NCBI GenBank assembly: GCA_023700925.1
Contig: JAMPXZ010000006.1
Span: 1 to 36,717, forward strand
Length of the DNA: 36,717 bases
Origin: Oligoflexia bacterium
GTDB taxonomy: Bacteria > Bdellovibrionota > UBA1018
Reading direction: 5' to 3'
Shown here: positions 20,936 to 28,770 of the stretch, piece after piece
How positions within the stretch are numbered: position 1 is the first letter of the stretch
Layout of the letters: every line of letters starts with the position of its first letter
The notes under the pieces: generated by a model
Told to the model about the DNA's origin: nothing
The model's input: the letters and a program-made list of their open reading frames with translations, nothing else
Database searches by the model: none
Made by a program: the position numbers and the translations under genes

Positions 20936-23896
20936 ATGATGTGGCGGTCCGCTTGGGTGAAGCTGTGCATGCTCCTGTCGGTTCTCTTCGTGCTCGGCAG
21001 CGGCAAGCCGGCCGCGGCGCAGCCTTTTGGCATCGCCGCGCTGCTGAACCCTGAAGGCAGCCGGCTATTTCCTCAACTGATACTCTACCCCCGCCATCCC
21101 GGCAAGCCGGATCCCCGCTGGCGCAGCTTCGACTGGCGCTTCACCGATAACATGGCGGATCACTCGCGGTACCGGCTCTACTTCTATGAGGAGGAGGACT
21201 GGAGCGCGCGCTTCGCGATGCCCCGTATCCGCCAGCAGGTCGAGAACCTGTCGAGAACTTTCGAATATTCCCCTTCAAAACAATTCTCCTACCTCCTCTT
21301 CACCTCTCAACGGGAGTTCGGACAGGCCAACATCTTCTTCGTGAGCGAGGGCGTCCAGGGCATCACCAGCACCGAAGAGGCCACGATGGCGATCCCCTAC
21401 TGGGGCGATACACAGACGTTCGATCACATCAGCCATCATGAGATGGCCCACCAGTTCCAGGTTCAGCGCATCAAGGATGCGGGCGGGCCTTACGCCTCGG
21501 CCCGGATGCAGATGATTCCGCTCTGGTTCATCGAAGGGATGGCCGAGTACTACAGCCTCAAAGGCCTCGATCCCGAGTCGCGGGTGTATCTCCGCGACCT
21601 CCTCCTCCATCCGAAAAAGGACCGCGGTCACGTCCTTCCCAAGCTTTTTCAGGAAGGGGCGATGGGTTTCGTCAACACCTACAAGGTCGGCCAGGCGAAA
21701 ATCGACTACCTGGAAAAGACGTTTGGCCCCAAAACCGTCCAACGCATCCTGGTCGTCGCGGCCCAGAATCTGGTGCCGGGAGAAGACTCCTTCCCCGCGC
21801 TCGTCTCCAAAGAGGTCGGCAAGAGCCCCGAAGAGCTCGAAAAGGGCTGGACCGATTACACCGAGGGCTTCCGCAAGGAGGCTAACGCGCTTCCGCACGG
21901 GCTCGATGCCTACGAAAAAGTGAAAGAGGCCGGCGATACCCTCGACCTCTTCGATGCCTCCCCGGACGGAACGCTACTGGCGATCCGCGAGGTGGATCCG
22001 CTTTCGGGCACGACCTCGATTCAGGTCGTGGATCTGACCAAAAAGGGCTTCGATAAAACCGAGGCCGCCCACGACAACCAGCCGGGACTCCTGAGCCTCA
22101 ACTTCATGCAGTGGCCGAGCGTCGCGATCTCCAACCACTGGATCGCGTACGTGGCGGATACCTCCTTCGGCCCCGAGCTCGAGCTGCGCGGGATCGAGCG
22201 CGATGGGGATGGCGACCTCGAGCTTGGATCCCCGATCCGCATCGAGCTCCACGACTTCAAGCTCCTGGAGGCGAATGCCGTCGCGCTCAGTCCGGACGAG
22301 AAGAACATCGCTATCATCGGCCTGACCCAGAAAGGCTGGGGCAACGTCTACGTGATCGACAATTTTCCGGGCTCCTTCCCCGGAAAGAGACACTTCAAGC
22401 TGCGCGCGCTGACGGAGGGCTATTACAGCTGGCGCGGCCTCTCGTGGGGACCGGACGGAATTTTCAGCGCCTCCGATCGCACGGCCAACGGCAAATACGC
22501 GATCATGCGGCTCGATCCGCGAACCGGGAGCGCGGAGCGGGTGTCGACTTCCGCGGAAAACCTGCTTGCGCCCGCCTCCTCGTCGCGAGGCCTGGTGTTC
22601 CAGGGCTGGGATTCGGGAAGTCCGCAGGCCCACCTCCTTACCCGCGACGCCAAGGGCGGCTCCAGGCTCCGGCGGATCACCGGCGCGCGAACCGGTCTCT
22701 ACCAGCCGCGCTACGTGGGCGAGACGCTTCATGCACTCGTCTTCGAGAGCGGCCGTTATCAGCTCTATCGCGTTCCGGACAAGGCGTTCCTCGACGAGCG
22801 CACCGGCCCCGAGCCCGCGACCGGCCTGCCCTGGACGGCGAAGCTCGAGCCCCTTCAGACGGACGCGCTGATGCGGTATCGCCCCTTCCGCGGAAAATCG
22901 GGAATCCGCATCGACAACCTCGCCGGCTTCCTCACCACCGGAAGTTACGGCGGACTCGCCGGCAGCGTGAGCGACCTGATGCGCAACTACAGCATCTCGG
23001 CCGAGCTCGCGGTCCTGGGCGGCCTGGATCGCACCAGCGCCTCGGCGTTCATCTCCAGCCAGAAGGGCCGGGCCACGTGGACGACCGGCGCCTATCACAC
23101 CATCCAGCCGCGCCTGGACAACCTCTTTGACATGAACGGCTCCTATCGCACGTACCTGCATCGCGAGTACGGCATTCTCGGCGCGTACCAGTACCCCATC
23201 GGGTCCTTCTCCTACTTCGATCTTGAGCTGCGGCTCTCCGGCGTGAACCGAAGCGACTTCAGCGATCCCCGGCTGGTCGCGGCCTGGGAGGCGCGCAACC
23301 CGGGCACCGAATTTCTCGTCGCTCCGATGTTCCGTTACGGTTACGATCGCGTCCTTTACGAGGCCTACACCGGGCCCCTTCGCGGCTTCGGCTTCCTCAC
23401 CGAATTCGACACGAGCATCTACCCGAAGCGCAATGCCGTCTCCGAGCGCTTCCGCGCCGACATCGCCCAGTACTGGCAGCTCGCCGGCCGTACGGTTCTG
23501 GCGGTGCAGGCGATGGGGGCCGCCACCTTCGGCGAGCGCTACAAGAGCTCGTTCCTCGTTTCCAGCGACGACATCATGCGGGCCTACTCCTTTGACGACG
23601 ACCGGCTCTACGGCAACTACCTGCTGGCGACCAAGGCGGAGCTGCGCTTTCCGATCGGGAGCCTGTTCAACTTCCCGCCGCTTCGCGGACTGGCGGCCTA
23701 TGATCTGGGCAGCATCTTCACCAAAGGTCACCAGGTGGGCTCGCGGATCGCCTCCTCGTACACGGGCGGGCTCAGCTTCAACCTCCCGCCGATCTCCCTG
23801 AACCTCATGATCTCTCATCCGCTGCGGACGGCTCCGAGCATCTTCCGCTCCGAAGCCAACGTCTTTCACTTCACCCTGCGGTACCTGTACATCTGA
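20936..23896 (+). CDS. Surface metallopeptidase with beta-propeller and C-terminal barrel domain
   Basis: 986 residues from ATG 20936. After a signal peptide (WVKLCMLLSVLFVLGSGKPAAAQ), residues about 60-310 form a peptidase MA-like gluzincin: HExxH at His168-Glu169-Met-Ala-His172, then WFIEGMAEY, whose Glu200 corresponds to the third zinc ligand (NEGFA in M1 enzymes). Residues about 330-640 are a TolB/WD40-like propeller (SPDGTLLAIREVD, ALSPDEKNIAIIG, LSWGPDGIFSASD). The last roughly 280 residues look like an outer-membrane barrel of the Omp85/surface-antigen type (LRGLAAYDLGSIF, ending HFTLRYLYI). The combination predicts a protease displayed at the cell surface. Substrate unknown. No strong Shine-Dalgarno; the start could be one codon later. 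Confidence 0.85.
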   Translation: MMWRSAWVKLCMLLSVLFVLGSGKPAAAQPFGIAALLNPEGSRLFPQLILYPRHPGKPDPRWRSFDWRFTDNMADHSRYRLYFYEEEDWSARFAMPRIRQQVENLSRTFEYSPSKQFSYLLFTSQREFGQANIFFVSEGVQGITSTEEATMAIPYWGDTQTFDHISHHEMAHQFQVQRIKDAGGPYASARMQMIPLWFIEGMAEYYSLKGLDPESRVYLRDLLLHPKKDRGHVLPKLFQEGAMGFVNTYKVGQAKIDYLEKTFGPKTVQRILVVAAQNLVPGEDSFPALVSKEVGKSPEELEKGWTDYTEGFRKEANALPHGLDAYEKVKEAGDTLDLFDASPDGTLLAIREVDPLSGTTSIQVVDLTKKGFDKTEAAHDNQPGLLSLNFMQWPSVAISNHWIAYVADTSFGPELELRGIERDGDGDLELGSPIRIELHDFKLLEANAVALSPDEKNIAIIGLTQKGWGNVYVIDNFPGSFPGKRHFKLRALTEGYYSWRGLSWGPDGIFSASDRTANGKYAIMRLDPRTGSAERVSTSAENLLAPASSSRGLVFQGWDSGSPQAHLLTRDAKGGSRLRRITGARTGLYQPRYVGETLHALVFESGRYQLYRVPDKAFLDERTGPEPATGLPWTAKLEPLQTDALMRYRPFRGKSGIRIDNLAGFLTTGSYGGLAGSVSDLMRNYSISAELAVLGGLDRTSASAFISSQKGRATWTTGAYHTIQPRLDNLFDMNGSYRTYLHREYGILGAYQYPIGSFSYFDLELRLSGVNRSDFSDPRLVAAWEARNPGTEFLVAPMFRYGYDRVLYEAYTGPLRGFGFLTEFDTSIYPKRNAVSERFRADIAQYWQLAGRTVLAVQAMGAATFGERYKSSFLVSSDDIMRAYSFDDDRLYGNYLLATKAELRFPIGSLFNFPPLRGLAAYDLGSIFTKGHQVGSRIASSYTGGLSFNLPPISLNLMISHPLRTAPSIFRSEANVFHFTLRYLYI

Positions 23897-23949
23897 CGCC
23901 TCGGCCCCTGGCACCTGCGTTGCAGCACGTTACTGTCGGAGGCCTTTGG

Positions 23950-24240
23950 ATGCGTTTATCTAGATTCAATTTAAAAATCGGACTATCGTTCGGTCTGGCC
24001 CTGGCGAGCGTGCCGCTTGGCCACGCGACCGGGAACAGGGATGATCAGCTTGCCCGCGAGCTTTCGAAGACGGACGGGTGGCAGGCTGGAGAGGTCGTCT
24101 ATCCGGCCGGGTCGCGCGTACAGCGCACGAAGAAGACCGACGAGAAGCAACTTGCCGGCGAAGCCGCGCGGCAGGAGACCGGCTGGATCCGCAACTATTG
24201 CAGCGAGCTCAATAAAACCGACGGCTGGTCCCCGACCTAA
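23950..24240 (+). CDS. Small secreted protein with GW repeats
   Basis: 96 residues from ATG 23950 with GGAGG 9 bases upstream. The signal peptide is SRFNLKIGLSFGLALASVPL ending at GHA. The mature chain has LARELSKTDGWQAG near the start and CSELNKTDGWSPT at the end, separated by a lysine-rich stretch (RTKKTDEKQLAGE). The repeats resemble those of the secreted protein at 9597-9848 (RELESQGWS). Its stop codon shares CTAA with the stop of the converging gene, a 4-base overlap. The function is unknown; it may be linked to the metallopeptidase 53 bases upstream. Confidence 0.65.
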   Translation: MRLSRFNLKIGLSFGLALASVPLGHATGNRDDQLARELSKTDGWQAGEVVYPAGSRVQRTKKTDEKQLAGEAARQETGWIRNYCSELNKTDGWSPT

Positions 24241-24917
24241 ATCCCGAGGTCCATGCGCAGGCCCGCGTGAAGGCCGAAGCCCGCGACACTCGAGCCTTCG
24301 ATTGCGCCGGCCGTAACGATCATTCCGACATCGAGCTGCGGGGAAAACGAAGCGACCCGGAAACCGCGAACAAGACCCAACGAGCCCTCTATCGGCAGAC
24401 CGACTGAGCTCCGGCCCTTCTCAAGCGACGAACGCGGCGTCAACGCCAGCGTCGGAAGGAGAGCAGCGCCCGCGTAGGGACGAATGCCGGCATACGAAAC
24501 CACGGCGCGATACTCCACCCCGACCCTGACCGGCAGCAGATAGATCGACTGCTCGAAGATCCGTTCCTGATTGCCGATCACGACGGCGGCTTCCCGAGCC
24601 ATCCGATGCATGCCAGCGCCGAGCTTCAGATCCAGCTCCCCCTTGGAGCCGCTCAGGAGGGAAGAAAGCCGCGAAAGCGACAGATACGGGAGACTTCCAG
24701 AACGGTAAGAAGGCATCCGCGTCACGACGCTCGCCGGCTGCAGCCGGGCGGGACTCCAGCTCGAGGCCAGGATTTCCCAGACGGTGCTTTCGGACGGTTC
24801 GCGCGCCACGCCCTCATCGAGCTCGATGCGGCTCCTCGGGACTTCCAGCAACAAGGGGTTCGGGGCGGCTTGCGCCGGCAAAGCCAGCGCGAGCGCCAGG
24901 AGCGCGAGCCGTTTCAT
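24237..24917 (-). CDS. Exported hypothetical protein, probable barrel
   Basis: 226 residues from ATG 24917, which overlaps the stop of the lipoprotein gene by 4 bases (ATGA). The signal peptide is MKRLALLALALALPAQAAPN. The C-terminal two thirds alternate polar and hydrophobic residues with Gly turns (VRVGVEYRAVVSYAGIRPYAG, FRVASFSPQLDVGMIVTAG, VAGFGLHAGLRMDLGI), consistent with a beta-barrel or beta-sandwich in the envelope. The final residue is Ile rather than Phe. The family is not recognised; it is probably a partner of the lipoprotein. Confidence 0.65.
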   Translation of the reverse strand: MKRLALLALALALPAQAAPNPLLLEVPRSRIELDEGVAREPSESTVWEILASSWSPARLQPASVVTRMPSYRSGSLPYLSLSRLSSLLSGSKGELDLKLGAGMHRMAREAAVVIGNQERIFEQSIYLLPVRVGVEYRAVVSYAGIRPYAGAALLPTLALTPRSSLEKGRSSVGLPIEGSLGLVRGFRVASFSPQLDVGMIVTAGAIEGSSVAGFGLHAGLRMDLGI

Positions 24918-25876
24918 TGTGCGATCTCCACGGGACGGAAGTCGGCCACGAAGCCGCCGCGGCTCGAGGGGACGCCGCTCACGTATTTGCAGGTCCAACC
25001 CTTGACCGCATCGGAGAAGGTCTTTTCCACGCAGAAGAGATCGGCTCTCTCACTGCTTCCGGGAGACTTGCCTTGGCCCGCGCCGCTGATGCGATTGCGC
25101 CTGAGGTCCCACTCGGCCGTCGGGAAATCGGCGAAAACGCGTCCGAGGTTGCCATCCGAGAGCTGCGCCGCCATCGTGAGCTGCACGCGGCGTTTCGGGA
25201 TGAACTGGCTGACGAATTCCTGCTCGGGCGACGGAATGTTCATCCGCACGTTGAGGAAGACGCCACGCTTGGAGCCCTTCTCGAGTCCGTCGATCTCGCC
25301 ATAGTAGTAGTCGCTCACGAAGCCGGCGGGATCGGTCGGCAGGCCTTCTTCCTCGCTGCCTTTGCGCGCGTTCGGATCGGGGGCGTCGTTGCCTGCGTCG
25401 AAGCGGGTCAGCATGAACTCAAGGCCGTAATCATCGAAGTCATTCGCCGAGAGGTCGCCGCTGAAGGTGCCGTTACTGAAATTTCCGAACAGCCGCAGCT
25501 GAACCGGCTCATCGCCCAGCCGCTGCAGGGTGACCTGCCCCTCGTAATCGCCGGTGGTCTCGTCGTAGTCGATCTCGCGTGAGAACGACATCTCAGCGCG
25601 GGTCGCGCCCTCAAAGGTCAGACGCACATCAAGGTAAGGCTTGTCGCCCTTGCGTGGCTTGACCCGGGCCGTGAGGTGACCGAGCGCCGAGCCGTCGCGC
25701 TTGGAGATCGCCGTGCCCTGATAGCTTCCGCGGGCTCCGTCGTACTTGGCCAGATCCTGGTTCATCTTGTCGCGCTTGTAGTCTTCCAGGCTCTTGTCCT
25801 GGCAACCGGCAAGCACCACCGAAGCCACCATCACCGCCGCCACACCACTCGTGAGAAATCGAAAAAGTGTTTTCAT
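24914..25876 (-). CDS. Lipoprotein of unknown function
   Basis: 320 residues from ATG 25876. The lipoprotein signal is MKTLFRFLTSGVAAVMVASV with lipobox VLAGC. The mature part is beta-rich with regular repeats of about 40-50 residues (GSYQGTAISKRDGSALGHLT, TGDYEGQVTLQRLGDEPVQL, FSNGTFSGDLSANDFDDYG), reminiscent of a calycin-like or meander fold in which G-x-F/Y-x-G-x-L strands recur. No catalytic motif is visible. A sigma-70-type promoter sits 13 bases upstream, giving a leader of only about 7 bases without a Shine-Dalgarno. It is translationally coupled to the exported protein downstream and divergent from TolC. Confidence 0.75.
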   Translation of the reverse strand: MKTLFRFLTSGVAAVMVASVVLAGCQDKSLEDYKRDKMNQDLAKYDGARGSYQGTAISKRDGSALGHLTARVKPRKGDKPYLDVRLTFEGATRAEMSFSREIDYDETTGDYEGQVTLQRLGDEPVQLRLFGNFSNGTFSGDLSANDFDDYGLEFMLTRFDAGNDAPDPNARKGSEEEGLPTDPAGFVSDYYYGEIDGLEKGSKRGVFLNVRMNIPSPEQEFVSQFIPKRRVQLTMAAQLSDGNLGRVFADFPTAEWDLRRNRISGAGQGKSPGSSERADLFCVEKTFSDAVKGWTCKYVSGVPSSRGGFVADFRPVEIAQ

Positions 25877-25889
25877 ATCAATGTGCTGT

Positions 25890-25918
25890 GTCATACACCC
25901 GACCATTCTCGTCGTCAA
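25890..25918 (-). promoter_or_regulatory. Promoter of the lipoprotein gene
   Basis: On the minus strand TTGACG (25918-25913) and TATGAC (25895-25890) are separated by 17 bases. Transcription would begin near 25883, leaving about 7 bases before the ATG at 25876, with no ribosome-binding site. The 95-base divergent gap also has to hold the TolC promoter; a TTGTCA at 25931-25936 is a weak candidate, but I find no good -10 for it. Confidence 0.5.
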
Positions 25919-25970
25919 TCCTGTGTTTTTTTGTCAACATTTTCATGACTTAGGGGTAAGAAATTTTCAT

Positions 25971-27308
25971 ATGAAATTTCAGCTGCTCCTTTCCGTCTAT
26001 CTCCTAGCGTCGCTGGTTTCGCAAGCGGGTCCCGCGCAGGCCGCCGCTCCCTCCGATTACACCATCGATACGGCCGTGACCCGGTCGCTGGCGCACTCAC
26101 CTCTCGTCCGCGCCGCGCGCGAAAGACTCGTTGAAGTCGAAGCGCAGGTTTCGCAGGCGTTCTCGTCCGCGCTGCCCTCGATGAACGCCCTCCTGAGCGG
26201 GAACTACCGCAAGGATCCCGCCAACAACGCCGCCGTGCTCTTCGGGGGCGAGCCCTACAACATGTACGACGCCCGCATCGCCTTCACCCAGCCCCTCTAT
26301 ACGGGTGGGGCGGTCTCGGCGGCCGTGAGGGCGGCGCGGATTGAAAAGCAACTCCGCGAAAACGAGCTCCGGATCGCCGAGCGCGACGTATCCGTGCAGA
26401 CGATCCAGGCTTTCTACGCGACGCTTTTCCAAAAAGAAAAAATCGAAAGGCTCCGCCGCGAAAAAGCGCGGCTCGAGGAATACCTGGCCACCGCCCAGCG
26501 GCGCCATCGCGAAGGCACGAGCCGACTTCTCGAGGTCCTCCAGATCAAGACCCAGGTGGCGCTGCTCGTGCCCAGCATCCTGCGTGCCGAGAACGACCTG
26601 CAGCTTCGGACCGCGGAGCTGGCTTATCTCGTGGGCGACGCCACCGCCGCGCGACTCGGCGTGAGCGGCTCCATCGAACCCGTCGACTGGACACGCCTGA
26701 CCGCGGTCGCGGGCGCGAAGCCGTCACGGATCGCCGAGCTGCGCCGGATCGAGCTCAACCAGGACAAGCTGGGACAGGTCCGCTCGGTGACCCTCGCCAA
26801 GCACTACCCGAGCCTGGGTCTTGAAGGAAACTGGGGGCGCAGCTCCTTCGTGAAGTCCGATCTGCTCGACGATTACTCGACGTCATGGAACATCGGCCTC
26901 CGCCTGACGATCCCGATCTTCAGCGGCCTGTCCTCGATCCATGAGCGCCGCTCGTTCGCTTCGCAGCTCTCGCAGCTCGATATCGAGGAGGTGCGGCTGC
27001 GCGAAAAGTTCTCCCTCGATCAGATCAAGGCGGAAAAAGAGGTCCAGCTCGCCCAAACGGTGTTCGAGACCAACCGCACCGCGCTGAATCTGGCGCGCGA
27101 GGCGCTGCGCGAGGCGACCAGCTCTCACCGGCTCGGTACCGCGACTTACGTACAGCTTTTTGATTCGCAACGGAACTTCACCGAGGCCGAGATCTCCTTC
27201 GAGCTCGCCAAGTACGACTACATCCTTGCCCAGTCCCGTTACTTCGTTTCCTCGGGCTGGGACCTCAAGGACCTGGTGACCGCGCTCTCGGCGGGCGGCA
27301 CGGACTGA
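25971..27308 (+). CDS. TolC-family outer-membrane efflux protein
   Basis: 445 residues from ATG 25971, the start of a clear signal peptide (MKFQLLLSVYLLASLVSQAG ... AQAA). Two internally similar halves of long amphipathic helices with beta segments are visible: YDARIAFTQPLYTGGAVSAAVRA with the following coiled-coil (LREKARLEEYL-like LRREKARLEEYLATAQRRHR), and WNIGLRLTIPIFSGLSS with QLDIEEVRLREKFSLDQIKAE. The TQPLYTGG and IPIFSG strands are family hallmarks. It forms the trimeric exit duct of tripartite efflux or type I secretion. No membrane-fusion or RND gene is nearby, so its partner must be encoded elsewhere. There is a 58-base gap to the next gene. Confidence 0.93.
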   Translation: MKFQLLLSVYLLASLVSQAGPAQAAAPSDYTIDTAVTRSLAHSPLVRAARERLVEVEAQVSQAFSSALPSMNALLSGNYRKDPANNAAVLFGGEPYNMYDARIAFTQPLYTGGAVSAAVRAARIEKQLRENELRIAERDVSVQTIQAFYATLFQKEKIERLRREKARLEEYLATAQRRHREGTSRLLEVLQIKTQVALLVPSILRAENDLQLRTAELAYLVGDATAARLGVSGSIEPVDWTRLTAVAGAKPSRIAELRRIELNQDKLGQVRSVTLAKHYPSLGLEGNWGRSSFVKSDLLDDYSTSWNIGLRLTIPIFSGLSSIHERRSFASQLSQLDIEEVRLREKFSLDQIKAEKEVQLAQTVFETNRTALNLAREALREATSSHRLGTATYVQLFDSQRNFTEAEISFELAKYDYILAQSRYFVSSGWDLKDLVTALSAGGTD

Positions 27309-27365
27309 GCTTTTTTTCCCGCCGCGTCCGCTTGCTTTCATGAGCCTTGCAAGCTTGTCAGGTGA

Positions 27366-28703
27366 ATGATTTTCACCGATCGCAAGGAAGCAGGAAAGCG
27401 GCTCGCCGCCAGACTCAAGGAAGTGGGCCTCACCAAGCCGGTCATCATCGGGCTGCCGCGCGGGGGCTTGCCGGTCGCCTTCGAGGTCGCACGCGAGCTC
27501 GATGCACCGCTGGACATCGTGGTCGTCCGCAAGGTCGGCCACCCGCTGCAGCCGGAGTACGGAATCGGCGCCGTAACGGAGGACGACTTCTACTGGATCG
27601 ATCCCAAGGCGGTAACCGCCTCCGAATTCGATGCACAGACGCTCGAGAAGCTCCTGATTCAGGAAGCGCGGGAAGTGCGCAGCCGGGTCGAGGCTTACCG
27701 AGGAGATCGGCCGCCCTACCCGCTCGAGGGCCGGACGGCGGTGCTCGTCGATGACGGCCTCGCCACGGGCGTGAGCGCCCGGGCCGCGGCTCATCTTCTT
27801 CGAGGCCGCGGCGCCACACGGGTGATCCTGGCGGTACCCGTGGCGGCGGCGTCTTCGGCCGAGAGCCTTCTTGCCGAAAACGTCGTCGATGACCTGGTCG
27901 CCCTGTCCCTGCCCGAGGAGTTTTATGCTGTCGGCCAGTGGTACGAGGATTTCAACCAGGTGACGGATCAGGAGGCGCTCGGGTATCTGGCGCGGTCCGA
28001 AGAGGATGAGCGCAGGCGGCGGGAGAAGTCGGCGCCGACTCCGCGCAGCCTCGAGGTGATCGTTCCCTTGGGCCGCGGCGGACTGCCAGGCACCCTTTCC
28101 CTCCCCGCCGGACAGCCGAGCGGAGTCGTGGTCTTCGCGCATGGGAGCGGGAGCAGCCGGTTGAGCCCGCGCAATCGCGAAGTGGCCGACTCCCTGGTGC
28201 GGGCGGGAATCGCGACCTTCCTTTTTGATCTGTTGACCGAGGACGAGAGCGAATCGCGGGAAAACGTTTTTGACGTCCCGCTCCTCGGCCAGCGACTGAT
28301 CACGGCGACTGATTTTCTGATTGGCCGGGAGGAGCTGGCGAACCTGCCGCTCGGTTACTTCGGAGCGAGCACGGGGGTCGCCGCGGCGCTTTGGGCGGCG
28401 GCTGAAGCCCCGGCGCGGGTAGCCGCGATTCTCGGGCGCGGCGGGCGCCCGGATCTGGCCGAAGACCGCCTTCGAGAGGTCGGCGCGCCCGTGCTGCTGA
28501 TCGTGGGAAGCCGTGATCCGACGGTTCTCAGTCTCAATCAGGAAGCCTTGCGGGAGTTGCCGCACGCTGACCTGTCCGTCATTAGGGGCGCCACGCACCT
28601 CTTTGAGGAGCCGGGGGCGCTCGAGGAGGTCTCGCGTCAGGCGATCGACTGGTTCTCGCGGCACTTCGAAGCCGAGCGCCGCGGTACGCGAATCGCTGCC
28701 TGA
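27366..28703 (+). CDS. Phosphoribosyltransferase fused to a dienelactone-hydrolase-like domain
   Basis: 445 residues. Residues 1-220 are a type I phosphoribosyltransferase-like domain: [31 protein letters not shown], and the PRPP loop [17 protein letters not shown]. Residues about 230-440 are an alpha/beta hydrolase of the dienelactone hydrolase type: [20 protein letters not shown] (oxyanion region), nucleophile elbow [13 protein letters not shown] (Ser), acid in [10 protein letters not shown], and His in [15 protein letters not shown]. This fusion occurs in many bacteria, but its physiological substrate is unknown, and the base substrate cannot be told from the sequence. It precedes pflB by 67 bases; that gap contains a separate promoter. 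Confidence 0.9.
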   Translation: MIFTDRKEAGKRLAARLKEVGLTKPVIIGLPRGGLPVAFEVARELDAPLDIVVVRKVGHPLQPEYGIGAVTEDDFYWIDPKAVTASEFDAQTLEKLLIQEAREVRSRVEAYRGDRPPYPLEGRTAVLVDDGLATGVSARAAAHLLRGRGATRVILAVPVAAASSAESLLAENVVDDLVALSLPEEFYAVGQWYEDFNQVTDQEALGYLARSEEDERRRREKSAPTPRSLEVIVPLGRGGLPGTLSLPAGQPSGVVVFAHGSGSSRLSPRNREVADSLVRAGIATFLFDLLTEDESESRENVFDVPLLGQRLITATDFLIGREELANLPLGYFGASTGVAAALWAAAEAPARVAAILGRGGRPDLAEDRLREVGAPVLLIVGSRDPTVLSLNQEALRELPHADLSVIRGATHLFEEPGALEEVSRQAIDWFSRHFEAERRGTRIAA

Positions 28704-28734
28704 GAACCGTCAATGGGCGCTCGCGAATCCCTGC

Positions 28735-28764
28735 TTGGAAGCGCATCGTGCAATTCTGTATAAA
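28735..28764 (+). promoter_or_regulatory. Promoter 6 bases before pflB
   Basis: TTGGAA (28735-28740), an 18-base spacer and TATAAA (28759-28764). The expected transcription start is at or within a base or two of the ATG at 28771. The only purine stretch, AAGGG, directly follows the -10 and would be outside the mRNA if it starts at +7. No FNR box (TTGAT-N4-ATCAA) is visible in the 67-base gap. Confidence 0.45.
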
Positions 28765-28770
28765 GGGCCC

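Noticed and set aside
21974-23914. A 646-codon minus-strand open frame opposite the metallopeptidase
   Set aside because: It is antisense to a protein with clear motifs on the plus strand; the frame is a consequence of high GC at third positions and its translation is low-complexity.
26883-28664. A 593-codon minus-strand open frame
   Set aside because: It lies antisense to the TolC C-terminus and the phosphoribosyltransferase fusion, both strongly supported.
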